Positions 24,328 through 37,503 are shown, counted from the first letter of the stretch. The stretch is 64,000 nucleotides of DNA from Topomyia yanbarensis (GCF_030247195.1 NC_080671.1:215058943-215122942); one strand, 5' to 3'. Notes: generated by a model from the sequence alone, not told the origin. Program-made: numbers and translations.

Positions 24328-24564
24328 TCTCGATAAACATATGATTACGGCTTAAAAGCCAACTGTCAAAATTCTCTTTGAAAGGAAATTTCGGACAAAC
24401 CGTTATTCGCCAATTACAGATCTTGGTAGTAAGCGAAAGAGAAAAGTTTTCTCTTTCGTTACCTGTTATGAACTGTTTTTAGCCAGTAACGGTTTGTCCG
24501 GAATTTCCTTTCAAAGAGAATTTTGACAGTTGGCTTTTAAGCCGTAATCATATGTTTATCGAGA
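24328..24564. mobile_element. Foldback/MITE with about 84-bp inverted repeats
   Basis: The left arm starts TCTCGATAAACATATGATTA. The right arm ends TAATCATATGTTTATCGAGA. The arms stay complementary for about 84 bp with few mismatches, leaving a centre of about 70 bp that holds a further small inverted repeat (AAAGAGAAAA / TTTTCTCTTT). No ORF fits in it. The TSD is not clear. RNA from it would form a long hairpin. Confidence 0.85.
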
Positions 24565-27236
<2,672 letters not shown>

Positions 27237-27393
27237 TAAGCGAAAGCCACACCAAAAAGAATGATGAAAATATTTTTATTTGCCGCACAAAAGGATCCAT
27301 CTGCACCAAGAAGTAAAGAGAATGAATAAAAGAGATCGCCTTGTGTTACATAGTGCTCATTTGACATGAGCTGCGAAAGAAGAATGTTCGTCT
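27237..27393. other. Pre-insertion flank of the Ty3 element
   Basis: Short unique sequence. With the 4-bp TSD removed, it continues in the sequence from 35731 onward. Confidence 0.5.
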
Positions 27394-27397
27394 GTGT
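27394..27397. other. Left target-site duplication (GTGT)
   Basis: GTGT directly outside the left LTR matches GTGT at 35731-35734 outside the right LTR. Four-base duplications are typical of Ty3/gypsy integrases. Confidence 0.8.
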
Positions 27398-28077
27398 TGT
27401 CGCAGGTTCGGGGATTTTCTTTCTGAGTATCAGAGTGTGCTGTCGCTTGCGCGAGGTTTTTTGTTCAACGTTTCGAGTCTTACTATCAGTTTATTTCGAC
27501 AAATTTCGGTTTTGTTAAACTTAACTATTACATGTGTGTGAGTGTGATTGTTCTCGAGAAGTTTGGAACGCTTGGAAAAACTGATTGTTTGGAGAAGGCT
27601 TGTTATTTAGAAAACATCTTACCACACAGCGGACGCACCGGGTAGGGTTGTAAAGTTAATTTACATTGGCCAGCTCGGTCGCTGTTGCGCTGTAAGCATT
27701 TTCTGTGGTAATTAAATTTAATCGGTCCGTGCAGTATCCAAGTGATATGACGGAAGTTTATGTATGATATTTATGAATTCTGGCTCGCTGTGAACGCGTT
27801 GCCTATTTGCTGGTTAGAATAGTATTTTGATTGTTCTATCGGAATTTATAATTGTTACAAAGTATGGCTAGAATCATACGATGTAAGCTAGATGGAGTCA
27901 TTTGGATTTTGTTTATATTGAAAGTATTTAACTGCTTTATCGGGGTTTGATTTTATATTGACTGTGACTCATGCTTTCTGTATAGTAATCAGATGGATCA
28001 CGTCTAAGGTCTTAAATGATGATGAGCATAGATGATTATTGATCGGGTTGCGTGGTGGCTTTTGCTTAACCGCCACA
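27398..28077 (-). repeat. 3' LTR of the Ty3 element (680 bp)
   Basis: It begins TGTCGCAGGTTCGGGG and ends TTAACCGCCACA on the plus strand. It has the same length as the right LTR; by eye I count four substitutions and no indel. Confidence 0.93.
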
Positions 28078-28091
28078 CCTTCCCCGTAAGA
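28078..28091 (-). promoter_or_regulatory. Polypurine tract of the Ty3 element
   Basis: Immediately inside the 3' LTR, the minus strand reads ACGGGGAAGG. A purine run at this position primes plus-strand DNA synthesis in LTR retroelements. Confidence 0.7.
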
Positions 28092-28418
28092 AAAAAATGA
28101 TGCAGTTTTCGAAATCATTTTTAGTAAATTGTGTACTGCGTCCAAAAATCTCTTACAGTATTGTGTGTAGTGTAATGTAGTTTTACAATTTTTGTGCTAT
28201 AAATCTAGTGTGATATAAAATTTGTGTGGTAATTTATGCTTTAATTAATTGATTATACATGATTTAGGAATTAATTACAATTTTTAGTGTGTATTGTGAT
28301 ATAATATAGTGTGTGTGTTGATATAATTTTAATATTTTTATAATGTAAAGTGGTGCATATGAATTGGAATATATAAAAGTTTTTTTTTAATTGTGAATGT
28401 GATAATTTGTTGATATTT

Positions 28419-29471
28419 CTATAAGCTTTGTAGTTTTTTCATACATTTGACTACTCTGTTTTTGTGTATTGTTTGTCTCTGCTTCGTTACTATATCTTCA
28501 ATTGTTACATTCGGATGGTTTATATCTGTTATTATGTATGGTCCTTTGTAAATTGTATCAAATTTGGTTCTTCCTTCGTTTTCTATCATCACTTCATCGT
28601 TTACTTGTACTGTACTGGGTCTTGCTTTGTTAAATTGCTGTAGGTTACGATTTGTTTTCACTTTATCTATTATACTTTTGGTTTTTATAGCGGCAGTTTT
28701 CAGTTTGTATTTCAGTTCTGAATAATATTCGTCGTAATTGTATATTGGTTCTATGGTTTCTGGATTTTTCAAATTGTTGGGTAATGTTGCTGTTCTTCCA
28801 AATATTAGTTCGAAAGGTGAGTATGGAAAATCTGTATGAGGGGTCGTATTGTAACAGAATGCATAGTAAGGCAACCAGTCATCCCAATCAGTATGTGATT
28901 CGTTGACGAATTGTCTTACGTATTCATTTAGACAACGGTGATTTCTCTCGAGACTTCCGATTGTTTCTGGGTGATATGGAGTTGAAAGTTTATGTGTTAT
29001 TTGAAGCATTTCGCCGATTTTATTAAATACTTCATTCTTATATTCGGTTCCTTGATCCGTTCTTATAGTGGAAGATGTTCCGTATATCAAAATACAGCAT
29101 TCAACAAAAGCTTTTGCTAATGTTTCAGCTTGTTTATCTGGAATTGGTTTAATGATGATGTACTTTGACAGATCGCATTGAATTGTTAGTGCGTATCTGT
29201 TTCCGGAGTTTGATTTTATAAAGGGTCCAATAGTATCTAATGCTATGGAATTAAATGGTTTTTGGGCCGTAGGTGTATGCATAAATTTCTCTATTGTTTT
29301 TGTCATGTGTTTTTTCTCTTTGCACTTTATACAGTTGTTTATATAATTTGCAATGGATTTTTTCATATTCGGCCATGTGTAGTAACATTTAAGCTTGCGA
29401 TATAGTCTGTTTATTCCTGTATGTCCACCAATTGCGGAGTCATGGTTTTCTTTGATAATCTCATTTATCAT
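28419..29471 (-). CDS. Ty3 element integrase region of pol
   Basis: A 350-residue open frame holding a whole integrase. The zinc-binding HHCC is H10, H17, C47, C50. The catalytic triad is D79, D139, E175, with the standard 35 residues between the last two. A C-terminal domain follows, with KFDTIYKGPYIITDI near the end. Integrase joins the cDNA to the target, here leaving a 4-bp duplication. The frame opens well upstream of the first Met (LYQPQS... codons precede it), so it is the continuation of pol and not a separate gene. A frameshift at an A run near 29510 separates it from the RT frame. The enzyme residues are all present. Confidence 0.9.
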   Translation of the reverse strand: MINEIIKENHDSAIGGHTGINRLYRKLKCYYTWPNMKKSIANYINNCIKCKEKKHMTKTIEKFMHTPTAQKPFNSIALDTIGPFIKSNSGNRYALTIQCDLSKYIIIKPIPDKQAETLAKAFVECCILIYGTSSTIRTDQGTEYKNEVFNKIGEMLQITHKLSTPYHPETIGSLERNHRCLNEYVRQFVNESHTDWDDWLPYYAFCYNTTPHTDFPYSPFELIFGRTATLPNNLKNPETIEPIYNYDEYYSELKYKLKTAAIKTKSIIDKVKTNRNLQQFNKARPSTVQVNDEVMIENEGRTKFDTIYKGPYIITDINHPNVTIEDIVTKQRQTIHKNRVVKCMKKLQSL

Positions 29472-31167
29472 TTGTGTGTCTTCTATCGAACTTTGGGGTT
29501 GATAGAGTATAATTTGTAATTTTTTTTAAATGTTGCGTGCACGCTTGTTTGAATTCATTAATGTTGATAATTTTAAAAATTGTACTTGAGATCTTTCCAA
29601 TATTCAATTTAGTAGTTTGGTCTTCGATTTTTTCGATAATTTTTGTAATGGTTTCGTTAACCTTTGTAAGTTTTATATGGATAAATGACGCTTGAGTCAT
29701 ATCTCTTTTGTAATTCTTATTCTTAATATTAAATTTTAGGCCATTTGTGTTGTTCGTCGATGATTTTTCGATGTTTAGTTTCGGTAGATTATATGTTTCA
29801 TTAATATTTATTGATTCGGATGCTTTGAGTTGATCAGGCTCAGTATTTGGTGTTGATAGTTGATTATTTGGTAAATTATCACTATCGTTTTGTTTATTTT
29901 GTAACAGTTTTTTCGTTACTGCTCTAGTTTGGACTTTAAGTATAGACATATTAGTTAAGATGTCTGAGTTAATTTTAATTCTAGAGAGCGCGTCCGCTCC
30001 TACATTTATTTTACCTTTAACGTACTCAACGTCGAAATCAAATTCTTCGAGGTCAAGTCTCATTCTAGTTAGTTTTGAAGAAGGATTTTTCATCGAAAAC
30101 AGGTAAATCAATGGTCTGTGATCTGTCTTGACGAGAAACTTTCTTCCGTACAAATATGGTCTAAAATATGTTATCGCCCAGTGGATGGCTGTTGGTTCTT
30201 GCTCGATAGTCGATTTATTTGATTCACCTCTTGTAAACGTCCTACTGGCGTATGCGATAGGTAAGTCAATATCATCGTGCTTTTGCGCTAGAACTGCACC
30301 ACATGCCACTTTGGAGGCGTCGGTTATTACAATGAATTGCTTATTGAAGTCGGGGAATTGTAGTATTGTAGGAGATAGGAGATGATTTTTCAGAGTTTCG
30401 AATGCTAGTGCACATTCGGTAGACCAGTCAAATTTTGCGTTATTTCTAAGTTGTTTATTTAGTGGATGTGCTATAGTAGCGAAATTTTGAATAAATCGTC
30501 GATAGTAATTGCAAAATGCTACAAATCGTCGAATGTCGTCGGTGTTTATTGGGATTGGATAATTTTTGATTGCTGAATGTTTGGATGGATCTGGCAAAAT
30601 ACCTTTTTCTGAGATGTGATGTCCTAAATAAGTAACATCGCTTCCGAAAAAGTTACATTTTGATGGATTTAGTTTTAGGTTGTAGTGTCTGAGCTGCTTG
30701 AAAACCATTTCTAAGTTTTTTAACTGATGGTTGATGGAGCACCCTACTACTATGATATCGTCAATGTATAGAAACGCGCACTCAGGTGGTAGGCCACTGA
30801 GAGCGATCGTCATCATACGTTGGAAACTGTTGGGGGAGATATTTAAACCGAAAGGTAGTCTGTTGAATTCATAATGTCCTGCTGGACCTGAAAAAGCTGT
30901 TAATTTTTTTGAGTCTCTGTCAAGTTCGATTTGGTGAAAACCTGACATGAGGTCGAGTGTTGTGAAATATTTTGCTCTTCCTAGATTATCAAGTATTTCG
31001 TCTATTCGGGGTAATGGGAATTTGTCTGGCATTATTTTTTTATTGAGTTGGCGAAAGTCAACTACTAGTCGCCACTTCTTATCTTCGGTTGTTGATTTTT
31101 TGGGTACTAATAATATTGGAGAATTGTATGGGGATACGGAAGGTTGTATTATTTCTTCCTTAAGCAT
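29461..31167 (-). CDS. Ty3 element reverse transcriptase and RNase H region of pol
   Basis: A 568-residue frame. RT motifs in order: ILLVPKK and WRLVVDFRQLN (residues 19-41), FTTLDLMSGFHQIEL (68-82), FNRLPFGL (101-108), the catalytic FLYIDDIIVV (132-141, YIDD where many relatives have YVDD) and YLGHHIS. RNase H follows: ITDASKVACGAVLAQ, a FRPYLYGRKF block, TDHRPL and GADALSR. A roughly 170-residue Asn- and Lys-rich linker leads to the integrase. It copies the element RNA to DNA in the Gag particle. The frame begins out of phase with the protease segment upstream, and the last codons are out of phase with the integrase. Confidence 0.9.
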   Translation of the reverse strand: MLKEEIIQPSVSPYNSPILLVPKKSTTEDKKWRLVVDFRQLNKKIMPDKFPLPRIDEILDNLGRAKYFTTLDLMSGFHQIELDRDSKKLTAFSGPAGHYEFNRLPFGLNISPNSFQRMMTIALSGLPPECAFLYIDDIIVVGCSINHQLKNLEMVFKQLRHYNLKLNPSKCNFFGSDVTYLGHHISEKGILPDPSKHSAIKNYPIPINTDDIRRFVAFCNYYRRFIQNFATIAHPLNKQLRNNAKFDWSTECALAFETLKNHLLSPTILQFPDFNKQFIVITDASKVACGAVLAQKHDDIDLPIAYASRTFTRGESNKSTIEQEPTAIHWAITYFRPYLYGRKFLVKTDHRPLIYLFSMKNPSSKLTRMRLDLEEFDFDVEYVKGKINVGADALSRIKINSDILTNMSILKVQTRAVTKKLLQNKQNDSDNLPNNQLSTPNTEPDQLKASESININETYNLPKLNIEKSSTNNTNGLKFNIKNKNYKRDMTQASFIHIKLTKVNETITKIIEKIEDQTTKLNIGKISSTIFKIININEFKQACTQHLKKITNYTLSTPKFDRRHTNDK

Positions 31168-32270
31168 TTATTGATTTGGTTATTAATTTCTGACTTGTGT
31201 GCCTCTGGTGTACGGTAATTTTTTATGTACACTGGGGTTTTATTTTCAAGATTAATCTCTTGCTTGTAAAAATTATTCGCGCTTAGGGGTTCATCCTTTA
31301 ATGCAAAAATGTCGTTATATTTAATGCATAATTCAAGAAGTTTATCTTTTGCTTCATTTGGAATTTTTTCTATATTGATTTCTTTTTTAAGATTAATGAT
31401 TCGCTGCTTTTTGCACGAATTTATTTTATTTAGTACTTCTGTCGTTTCATATTTACTTGCGGGTATAATTTTAATTTTTCCAATCAATTCCTTTTGTTGG
31501 ATTTTTTGATATTTGTCACTTACGTTCATAATGTTTATAAATTGTGAACTAGGACTAATTAGTGAGTTAGAAAAAAATATGTTCGGTTTTACTTCGTTGG
31601 CTATTACTACACTATCTTCTGTAATATTATCTAATTTAATTCTCTTAATTATTTGGCATCTAGGCGGTATAATAAGGTTATCATTAAATTTATCCTGGAT
31701 AGGAATTTCTATCCATTCGTTATTATAATCGAATGTAATGAGCCATGTTTTAAGGCTTATATTACATCCATGCTGTACAAGAAAATCGCGACCAAGAATT
31801 CCATCTGTTGGGATTGGAAACTCTTCGTCGGCTATTTGAAACTTATGATTTATTTTTGTGGTGTCGAGTAGAATATCTGCGTACGTTGAGCTAATAGTTT
31901 CTATTCGACCACTCGTAACGCCTTTAATTATACAGCTTTCGTCAGTATATATAATTACATTCTGACCTAGGGTATTTTCCTTAATGATAGATATGTCAGT
32001 GCCTGTATCAACGATTAGGGTGATTGGCTTACTGCATACGTTTAGTTTTAGGGTAATAAAATTTGTGTTATTTATGTTACAGTTATATACATTTATTGTT
32101 GGGTGGGCTGTCGTGCAGCTTGCACTTGAGCCATATTTGGTTGCTGATTCGTTTTGTTTTCCCCACTCATATTCGTTGGGTTGGCGCCAGCGGCTTGGGA
32201 AGTAGTCGCCGGCTGCTCTGGGTTTCCCGCAATATAAACTTTATTGCCTGTTTGAGCAAAATTTGAGTTA
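31149..32270 (-). CDS. Ty3 element protease and RT N-terminus, start of pol
   Basis: The frame is open from a TAA at 32271-32273 down to 31149 and overlaps gag by about 178 nt in the -1 phase, the usual arrangement for gag-pol frameshifting. The aspartic protease site is LIVDTGTDISII (near 32000), and a GILGRDFL motif follows near 31790. The tail enters the RT N-terminus (YRTPEAHKSEINNQINK) before a stop caused by the loss of one base relative to the RT frame. I see no textbook slippery heptamer; AAAACAAAACG near 32155 is one candidate region. The protease matures the Gag-Pol proteins. Confidence 0.8.
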
Positions 32271-33457
32271 TTACTTTTCCAGCTGTTCTGGTATGGAGTA
32301 AAAAAATGCTGATTTTGTAAAAACGGTGTTTGACCGTATGGTACTTGTTGTTGTAGGTTATTCCAATGATTAAACTTCGGCCTCAATGGGCGACCTTGGA
32401 ATGAATTGAATTGGTTTGGTGGTTGATTGTTATTTTGCTGATTCCACTGTCGTTGCATTTGGAATCGAGGTTGGAATGGCATGCTTTGGAATGGCATGCC
32501 ATGGTATGGTAGGAATTTTTGGTTGGGATCGCCGTTATTCTTTACTTGTTGGTTGTTGGGTTTATTTTGCTGCACTTTGGCGTGCATTACTTTTTCTTCT
32601 TCGACTGGACTTACTTCCAGTACTTTGTTGATTGCTACCGTTAAGTCTGTATATGTACCGGCGCGTAAGATAAGTGTCGTTTTTTCGTTTTTTAGGCCGT
32701 CGGCCATGTATTTGATTGCTTCCTGTGTGGACATTTCTTTGGCGATTTCCGCCTGTATTATTTTCGCAACGTAGGCTGCTTCAAGTTGGGAGGCTAAGTT
32801 TTCTATTTCGGTCGTAAATGTTTGTATGCTTGCTTTTTGCTTACAGGTCTTTAGTTTCGCTATTACGGTTCCCGCGGAAACCGGTGCGATTGTTTTTAAT
32901 TTTTCAATGATTGCTTCTATATTCTCAGGCTTAGCGGCGAAAGCATTTCTTGCTCTGCCTTTAAGCTTGGATAATATTACATTTATTATTAGTTGTCTAT
33001 TTTCGTTTGTAGACAATGTCGATAGGATATCCAGCGCGTCAATTACACTGGTTAGGTTCGTTGCTGAGCCATCGTATTCGGGCATCAGTGCTGTTACCGT
33101 TTTAATTGTATTTTCTAGGTTGGCCATTTTTGGTTTGGGGTTCAACCTATTTATGATTATTACAAGTTTATCGGCTCTTTTAAATTTATCGAGCCCTGGT
33201 ATATTTGCTAATCTTGAACCGATTAGTGTATATATTTTCCCAGAGAGCAATTTTGCTTCTCTGTTCATTAAATTAAATAGATCTGAGTCTAATGTTTCTT
33301 CCAGTTCTAGTAAATGGTTACTAATGGCTGTTTGGGCTTGAATTGCCTCTTTTTTATTTGCCAATAATAGTGTTTTTGTATATTTTCTATACGGAGCTTT
33401 CCTAAAATAAGCTTCTATTAATTTTAGGGTATTTAAACTTTCGTCGATTTTGTCCAT
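32093..33457 (-). CDS. Ty3 element Gag
   Basis: An intact 454-residue frame. The first 290 residues are mostly helical-looking and charged, as in Ty3/gypsy capsids (ALMPEYDGSATNLTSVIDAL, then SKLKGRARNAF). The C-terminal third is rich in Gln, Asn, Pro and Phe and contains no CCHC knuckle. Lack of a knuckle is known in the mdg1 and errantivirus groups. Gag forms the intracellular particle that packages RNA and Pol. Pol overlaps its 3' end. The start Met at 33457 follows the 100-aa leader ORF by 43 bases. Confidence 0.85.
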   Translation of the reverse strand: MDKIDESLNTLKLIEAYFRKAPYRKYTKTLLLANKKEAIQAQTAISNHLLELEETLDSDLFNLMNREAKLLSGKIYTLIGSRLANIPGLDKFKRADKLVIIINRLNPKPKMANLENTIKTVTALMPEYDGSATNLTSVIDALDILSTLSTNENRQLIINVILSKLKGRARNAFAAKPENIEAIIEKLKTIAPVSAGTVIAKLKTCKQKASIQTFTTEIENLASQLEAAYVAKIIQAEIAKEMSTQEAIKYMADGLKNEKTTLILRAGTYTDLTVAINKVLEVSPVEEEKVMHAKVQQNKPNNQQVKNNGDPNQKFLPYHGMPFQSMPFQPRFQMQRQWNQQNNNQPPNQFNSFQGRPLRPKFNHWNNLQQQVPYGQTPFLQNQHFFTPYQNSWKSNNSNFAQTGNKVYIAGNPEQPATTSQAAGANPTNMSGENKTNQQPNMAQVQAARQPTQQ

Positions 33458-33500
33458 TCATGGCTCTTTGCTAATTATTTATTTTTGGGTTATATGGATT

Positions 33501-33803
33501 TTATAGGTCGAAATGTTTTGGATCTGGGTAGAATCCTTTTTTATGGAAATATCTTTTGTTCAGTTTTGTAGCAATTGTTCTTTCGATAAGTGGGTATTTT
33601 TCATATATCTGTGTAAATTTTTCCGAAATTTCTGAGTTTTCCGGGTATAATGTTAATTCAACTTTATATTTTTTACTGGATGGGTCGTTCATCCATTGTT
33701 TGAATTCGTCCTTTTTTTCAATTTTCGCCAATTGCCGTTCTATTTCGCGAAAATATTTTATTTGTTCCTCAATCTGTTCTAAAATTATTTCAATTTCCGA
33801 CAT
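33501..33803 (-). CDS. Leader ORF, 100 aa, upstream of gag
   Basis: An intact 100-codon frame between the leader microsatellite and gag. The first 40 residues ([20 protein letters not shown]) are heptad-like with alternating Glu and Lys and probably form a coiled coil. The C-terminal half is basic and aromatic ([13 protein letters not shown]). I recognise no domain. To my recollection, short ORFs ahead of gag have been noted in 412-type elements, which supports the lineage. Function is unknown; coding status is inferred from intactness and amino-acid composition. Confidence 0.6.
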   Translation of the reverse strand: MSEIEIILEQIEEQIKYFREIERQLAKIEKKDEFKQWMNDPSSKKYKVELTLYPENSEISEKFTQIYEKYPLIERTIATKLNKRYFHKKGFYPDPKHFDL

Positions 33804-33829
33804 TTTGTTTTCTTTTGGTTTGTGTCGCC

Positions 33830-34095
<266 letters not shown>

Positions 34096-34139
34096 GTTAT
34101 TAATTATCTCTATTTTATAATTAATTATCTACCTTTATT

Positions 34140-34334
34140 TCAGGCTTGCGCCACGATCCTCCTCGCTGCGCGTTCTGCCATCCTCTCCGTGTGTACGTTG
34201 TTTATTTTGTAAATCACCCTGCCTAGGATGAACGCTGCTGCTGAAGCTGCTAGTATGATGATCGCCCATGTTTGGGTTTCGCTTCCTGCGAAGACTATGT
34301 TTGATGACGCCCCGTGTCGTCGGCTGAGAACCAA
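34140..34334 (-). CDS. Leader ORF, 64 aa, with one membrane segment
   Basis: A short intact frame starting [11 protein letters not shown]. It contains a hydrophobic stretch [20 protein letters not shown] (residues about 22-41), long enough to cross a membrane, then a basic tail ([15 protein letters not shown]). It lies 3' of the repeated PBS leader and is separated from the 100-aa ORF by the AT tract. I do not recognise it. It could be a small membrane protein or a regulatory uORF. Confidence in coding is modest because of its length. Confidence 0.45.
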   Translation of the reverse strand: MVLSRRHGASSNIVFAGSETQTWAIIILAASAAAFILGRVIYKINNVHTERMAERAARRIVAQA

Positions 34335-34489
34335 CCCATTTTGTTCTCGCCGGTGTTTAGTTTTGTATTTTAACGTAGAAGACTTTACGCACTTGTAGCT
34401 CGTTTGTTAGAACGTTCTCTTTTGTTCCCTTTGCTACCTTGCAAATTTCTCTTGATGTCACTTGCAGTCACTTCTTTTTTTCACTTTGG

Positions 34490-35034
34490 AAATTAGTTAC
34501 AATGTTAAGCGGCTGGCACTGTTCGCCATGTCGCACTTAAACTTTTTACTTAAGTTTTTCTAAGTTTCTTTGCTGCGATTTGGTCACAATGCGGGGTGAC
34601 TGGCACGATTCGCCATGTCGCTTTTAAACTTTTCACTAGGGAAGAAAATTTCTCCCTAAGTCCCTTAGCTGGGACTTAGTCACAACGCGAATTGACTGGC
34701 ACTGTTCGCCATGTCGCGCTTTGATTTTTGCACTTTAATTTTTTTTTCGAAGTCCCTTACTGGGCGCTTAGTTCAATTGGTTCATAGTTTTTTTTTTTTT
34801 ACTTAAAGTTTTTCTAAGTCCCTTACTGGGCAATTAGTTAACTTGGTTCATACTTTTTCTCACTTAAAATTTTTCTAAGTCCCTTACTGGGCACTTAGTT
34901 CACATGGTTCATACTTTTTCTCACTTAAATTTTTCTAAGTCCCTTACTGGGCACTTAGTTCACTTGGTTCATACTTTTTCTCACTCAAAATTTTCTAAGT
35001 CCCTTACTGGGCACTTAGTTCACTCGCGAAGCAA
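34490..35034 (-). repeat. Repetitive leader of the Ty3 element
   Basis: Two nested repeats. Five units of about 60 bp are marked by AAGTCCCTTACTGGGC at 34750, 34816, 34877, 34937 and 34997. Further in, three segments (34513-34534, 34600-34621, 34696-34717) repeat the true PBS plus the LTR edge, CTGGCACNRTTCGCCATGTC on the plus strand. Unequal recombination or strand-transfer errors during reverse transcription could produce this. Confidence 0.85.
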
Positions 35035-35050
35035 CTGGCACGGTTCGCCA
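35035..35050 (-). promoter_or_regulatory. Primer-binding site of the Ty3 element
   Basis: Directly next to the 5' LTR, the minus strand reads TGGCGAACCGTGCCAG. It resembles the tRNA-Arg-type PBS of the mdg1/412 group (from memory), with small differences. Confidence 0.75.
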
Positions 35051-35730
35051 TGTCGCAGGTTCGGGGATTTTCTTTCTGAGTATCAGAGTGTGCTGTCGCT
35101 TGCGCGAGGTTTTTTGTTCAACGTTTCGAGTCTTACTATCAGTTTATTTCGACAAATTTTGGTTTTGTTAAACTTAACTATTACATGTGTGTGAGTGTGA
35201 TTGTTCTCGAGAAGTTTGGAACGCTTGGAAAAACTGATTGTTTGGAGAAGGCTTGTTATTTAGAAAACATCTTACCACACAGCGGACGCACCGGGTAGGG
35301 TTGTAAAGTTAATTTACATTGGCCAGCTCGGTCGCTGTTGCGCTGTAAGCATTTTCTGTGGTAATTAAATTTAATCGGTCCGTGCAGTATCCAAGTGATA
35401 TGACGGAAGTTTATGTATGATATTTATGAATTCTGGCTCGCTGTGAACGCGTTGCCTATCTGCTGGTTAGAATAGTCTTTTGATTGTTCTATCGGAATTT
35501 ATAATTGTTACAAAGTATGGCTAGAATCATACGATGTAAGCTAGATGGAGTCATTTGGATTTTGTTTATATTGAAAGTATTTAACTGCTTTATCGGGGTT
35601 TGATTTTATATTGACTGTGACTCATGCTTTCTGTATAGTAATCAGAAGGATCACGTCTAAGGTCTTAAATGATGATGAGCATAGATGATTATTGATCGGG
35701 TTGCGTGGTGGCTTTTGCTTAACCGCCACA
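35051..35730 (-). repeat. 5' LTR of the Ty3 element (680 bp)
   Basis: Begins TGTCGCAGGTTC and ends AACCGCCACA on the plus strand; nearly identical to 27398-28077. On the minus strand it is TGTGGC...GCGACA with TG/CA ends. It should hold the promoter for the element RNA. Confidence 0.93.
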
Positions 35731-35734
35731 GTGT

Positions 35735-36326
35735 GTATGCAGCAGAAACGAATCGCCGGCGTGACATGGTTCGAATTGTTTCAAAGGATTCTCGTCCCGT
35801 ATCCCAAATCATAATTATTAGCAAACTGTCCTTATCAAGGATGCAAAATGACTACCTTTTCTGCGGCTGTAATTTTTCTGCCTACATTCTCATTTCTCTT
35901 TCGACGCTGCTGTCTTTCGCTAGTGCAGGACGCCCAGCGCTGTATGGCAGTCTGTAAACAAAGCAGTAACATGACAAAAAATACTGCCCCCAGTACAGCC
36001 ACCAGGCGCGAGCGGTACAGATTCTCTTTCCTTATTTTACACTTATTAATATTTTTAATCTATTCAATATTTTTAATCACAAACGACGGCAATGAATGCG
36101 GTTCGTTTACGCCACTACCGGCATTAATGCTTTCGTGTGCGGGCCTCTCCCTTTGACTATGCAGAGAAAAGTGTACAAAGCGAGAAAACAAACTTTACTA
36201 CGCCAATTGTTTGCTCCTTTAAGGGTTAATAATGCTGCATTTTCAATGTAACTGCGGTCGTGTCTTGTACACCACCCTTTATTTTTTTGTTTTGAAGACT
36301 TTATTATAAATATGTAAAAAAAACTA
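35735..36326. other. Flanking sequence, no gene recognised
   Basis: Unique sequence after the right TSD (35731-35734). A run of plus-strand frames (35848-36156) is open for 102 codons but has no recognisable similarity. Confidence 0.4.
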
Positions 36327-36765
36327 GGGGTGGGTAATGTTCGGGACATAACCGCGTGTTGACGTAGGACTATTGTTTGACGTATCATATTATTTAAATT
36401 CTGCTTGTATCTCTTTCAAATTTCTAAATTTGCATCTTAAATTTGATTAAACGAGTTCAGCGAAATTTTCCTGGGGATTTGCAATAGTATCCTGTCCGGT
36501 AAACTATTCAGGAAAATAATTTTATTACTGAGTTCTCCGCATAAAATACAGGTATATGGGCATCTGTGAATAAGGGTTGATAGCTTGCGGTAAATTTTTG
36601 CCGATAAAAGTTAAGGAATGCTTCAGTCGAATTACTATAGTAAGAGTAGCATGTCAAGAGCATGAGTCAAGATTTTTTAAGGTTATGCAGAAAATTTTCA
36701 CACACATCTTGTCCTACGTCAACACCCAATGTTATGTTCCGGACATTATTGCGCACTTACCACCA
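36327..36765. mobile_element. MITE with GGGTAATGT-type inverted ends
   Basis: The left arm (36327-36370) contains GGGTGGGTAATGTTCGGGAC and GTGTTGACGTAGGAC. The right arm (36711-36765) is its inverse with a 2-bp indel. The interior is about 340 bp with no ORF. The terminal words recur at 52745, 58403 and 58820, so this belongs to a family that is repeated in the window. Confidence 0.65.
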
Positions 36766-37503
36766 ACCTGGACTTCACACTTTTAAAGTGCGAGTTGTCA
36801 AAACACATGTATTTTAAGAGTTAGAGATGGTATTTTCATAGACAGACCAGTCGAACTACCCAGTCTATCAGAAGAATTTGAAAGATGAATGGTAAGTGCG
36901 GTTAGAATCCAGTTTCTAGAGCCACAAGCAACACCTACCCCTAATTTTTCTCGTTTCCCTCAAATTTTAAACTTTCAACTCAAATATCATTTTATATAAT
37001 GATTTCAGCAAACAGACGTATTTGTATGATTGGTGGGAGTGTTTGGAAAATGTTTTAGTGGGGGTGACGACATAAAATCGTGTATTGTACATTTTACAAC
37101 ATTTCACCTTAAACCCAAACGACGAAGTTTAGCAGCAGATGGCTAAGTTGTTTGAAAAAGACAAAAGACTACTGCGGCTATATCTGTCAAACTTTAACTT
37201 CGGCAGTTCAAAAAGAAACCTTATACATTTCGCTGATGTCAAATTGCATTTAGCAAACAACGACACAACAGGGACATACGTCGAACAAATCCAACAAACC
37301 AGTAAAATATGCCACCAGGCTTTAGCAAAACAATCTTTGATTGAACTCTGAAGTTATTTAAGATAACATTACAACTCTGGGCAAAAGTAGGGTAAAAAGC
37401 CCACTTTTAGGAAGCCACCGTACTATTTTTACGCAGTATTCAATTGATGAAATGCGTGTACGTTGGCATCAGCATATTTGGTTCATTTCTGAGAATCTAT
37501 ATA
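36766..37503. other. Unassigned sequence with an intron-like interval
   Basis: No known gene. An interval from GTAAGTGCGG (36892) to TTATATAATGATTTCAG (ending near 37009) has consensus-like splice ends. It would join short open stretches (DQSNYPVYQKNLKDE before, QTYLYDWWECLENV after). A 70-codon plus frame lies at 37139-37351. There is no family support for either. Confidence 0.25.

Noticed and set aside
28078..28418. Possible env gene between integrase and the 3' LTR of the Ty3 element
   Set aside because: Only about 340 bp of AT-rich sequence lie there. No signal peptide, membrane anchor or long frame was found, so the element has no env.
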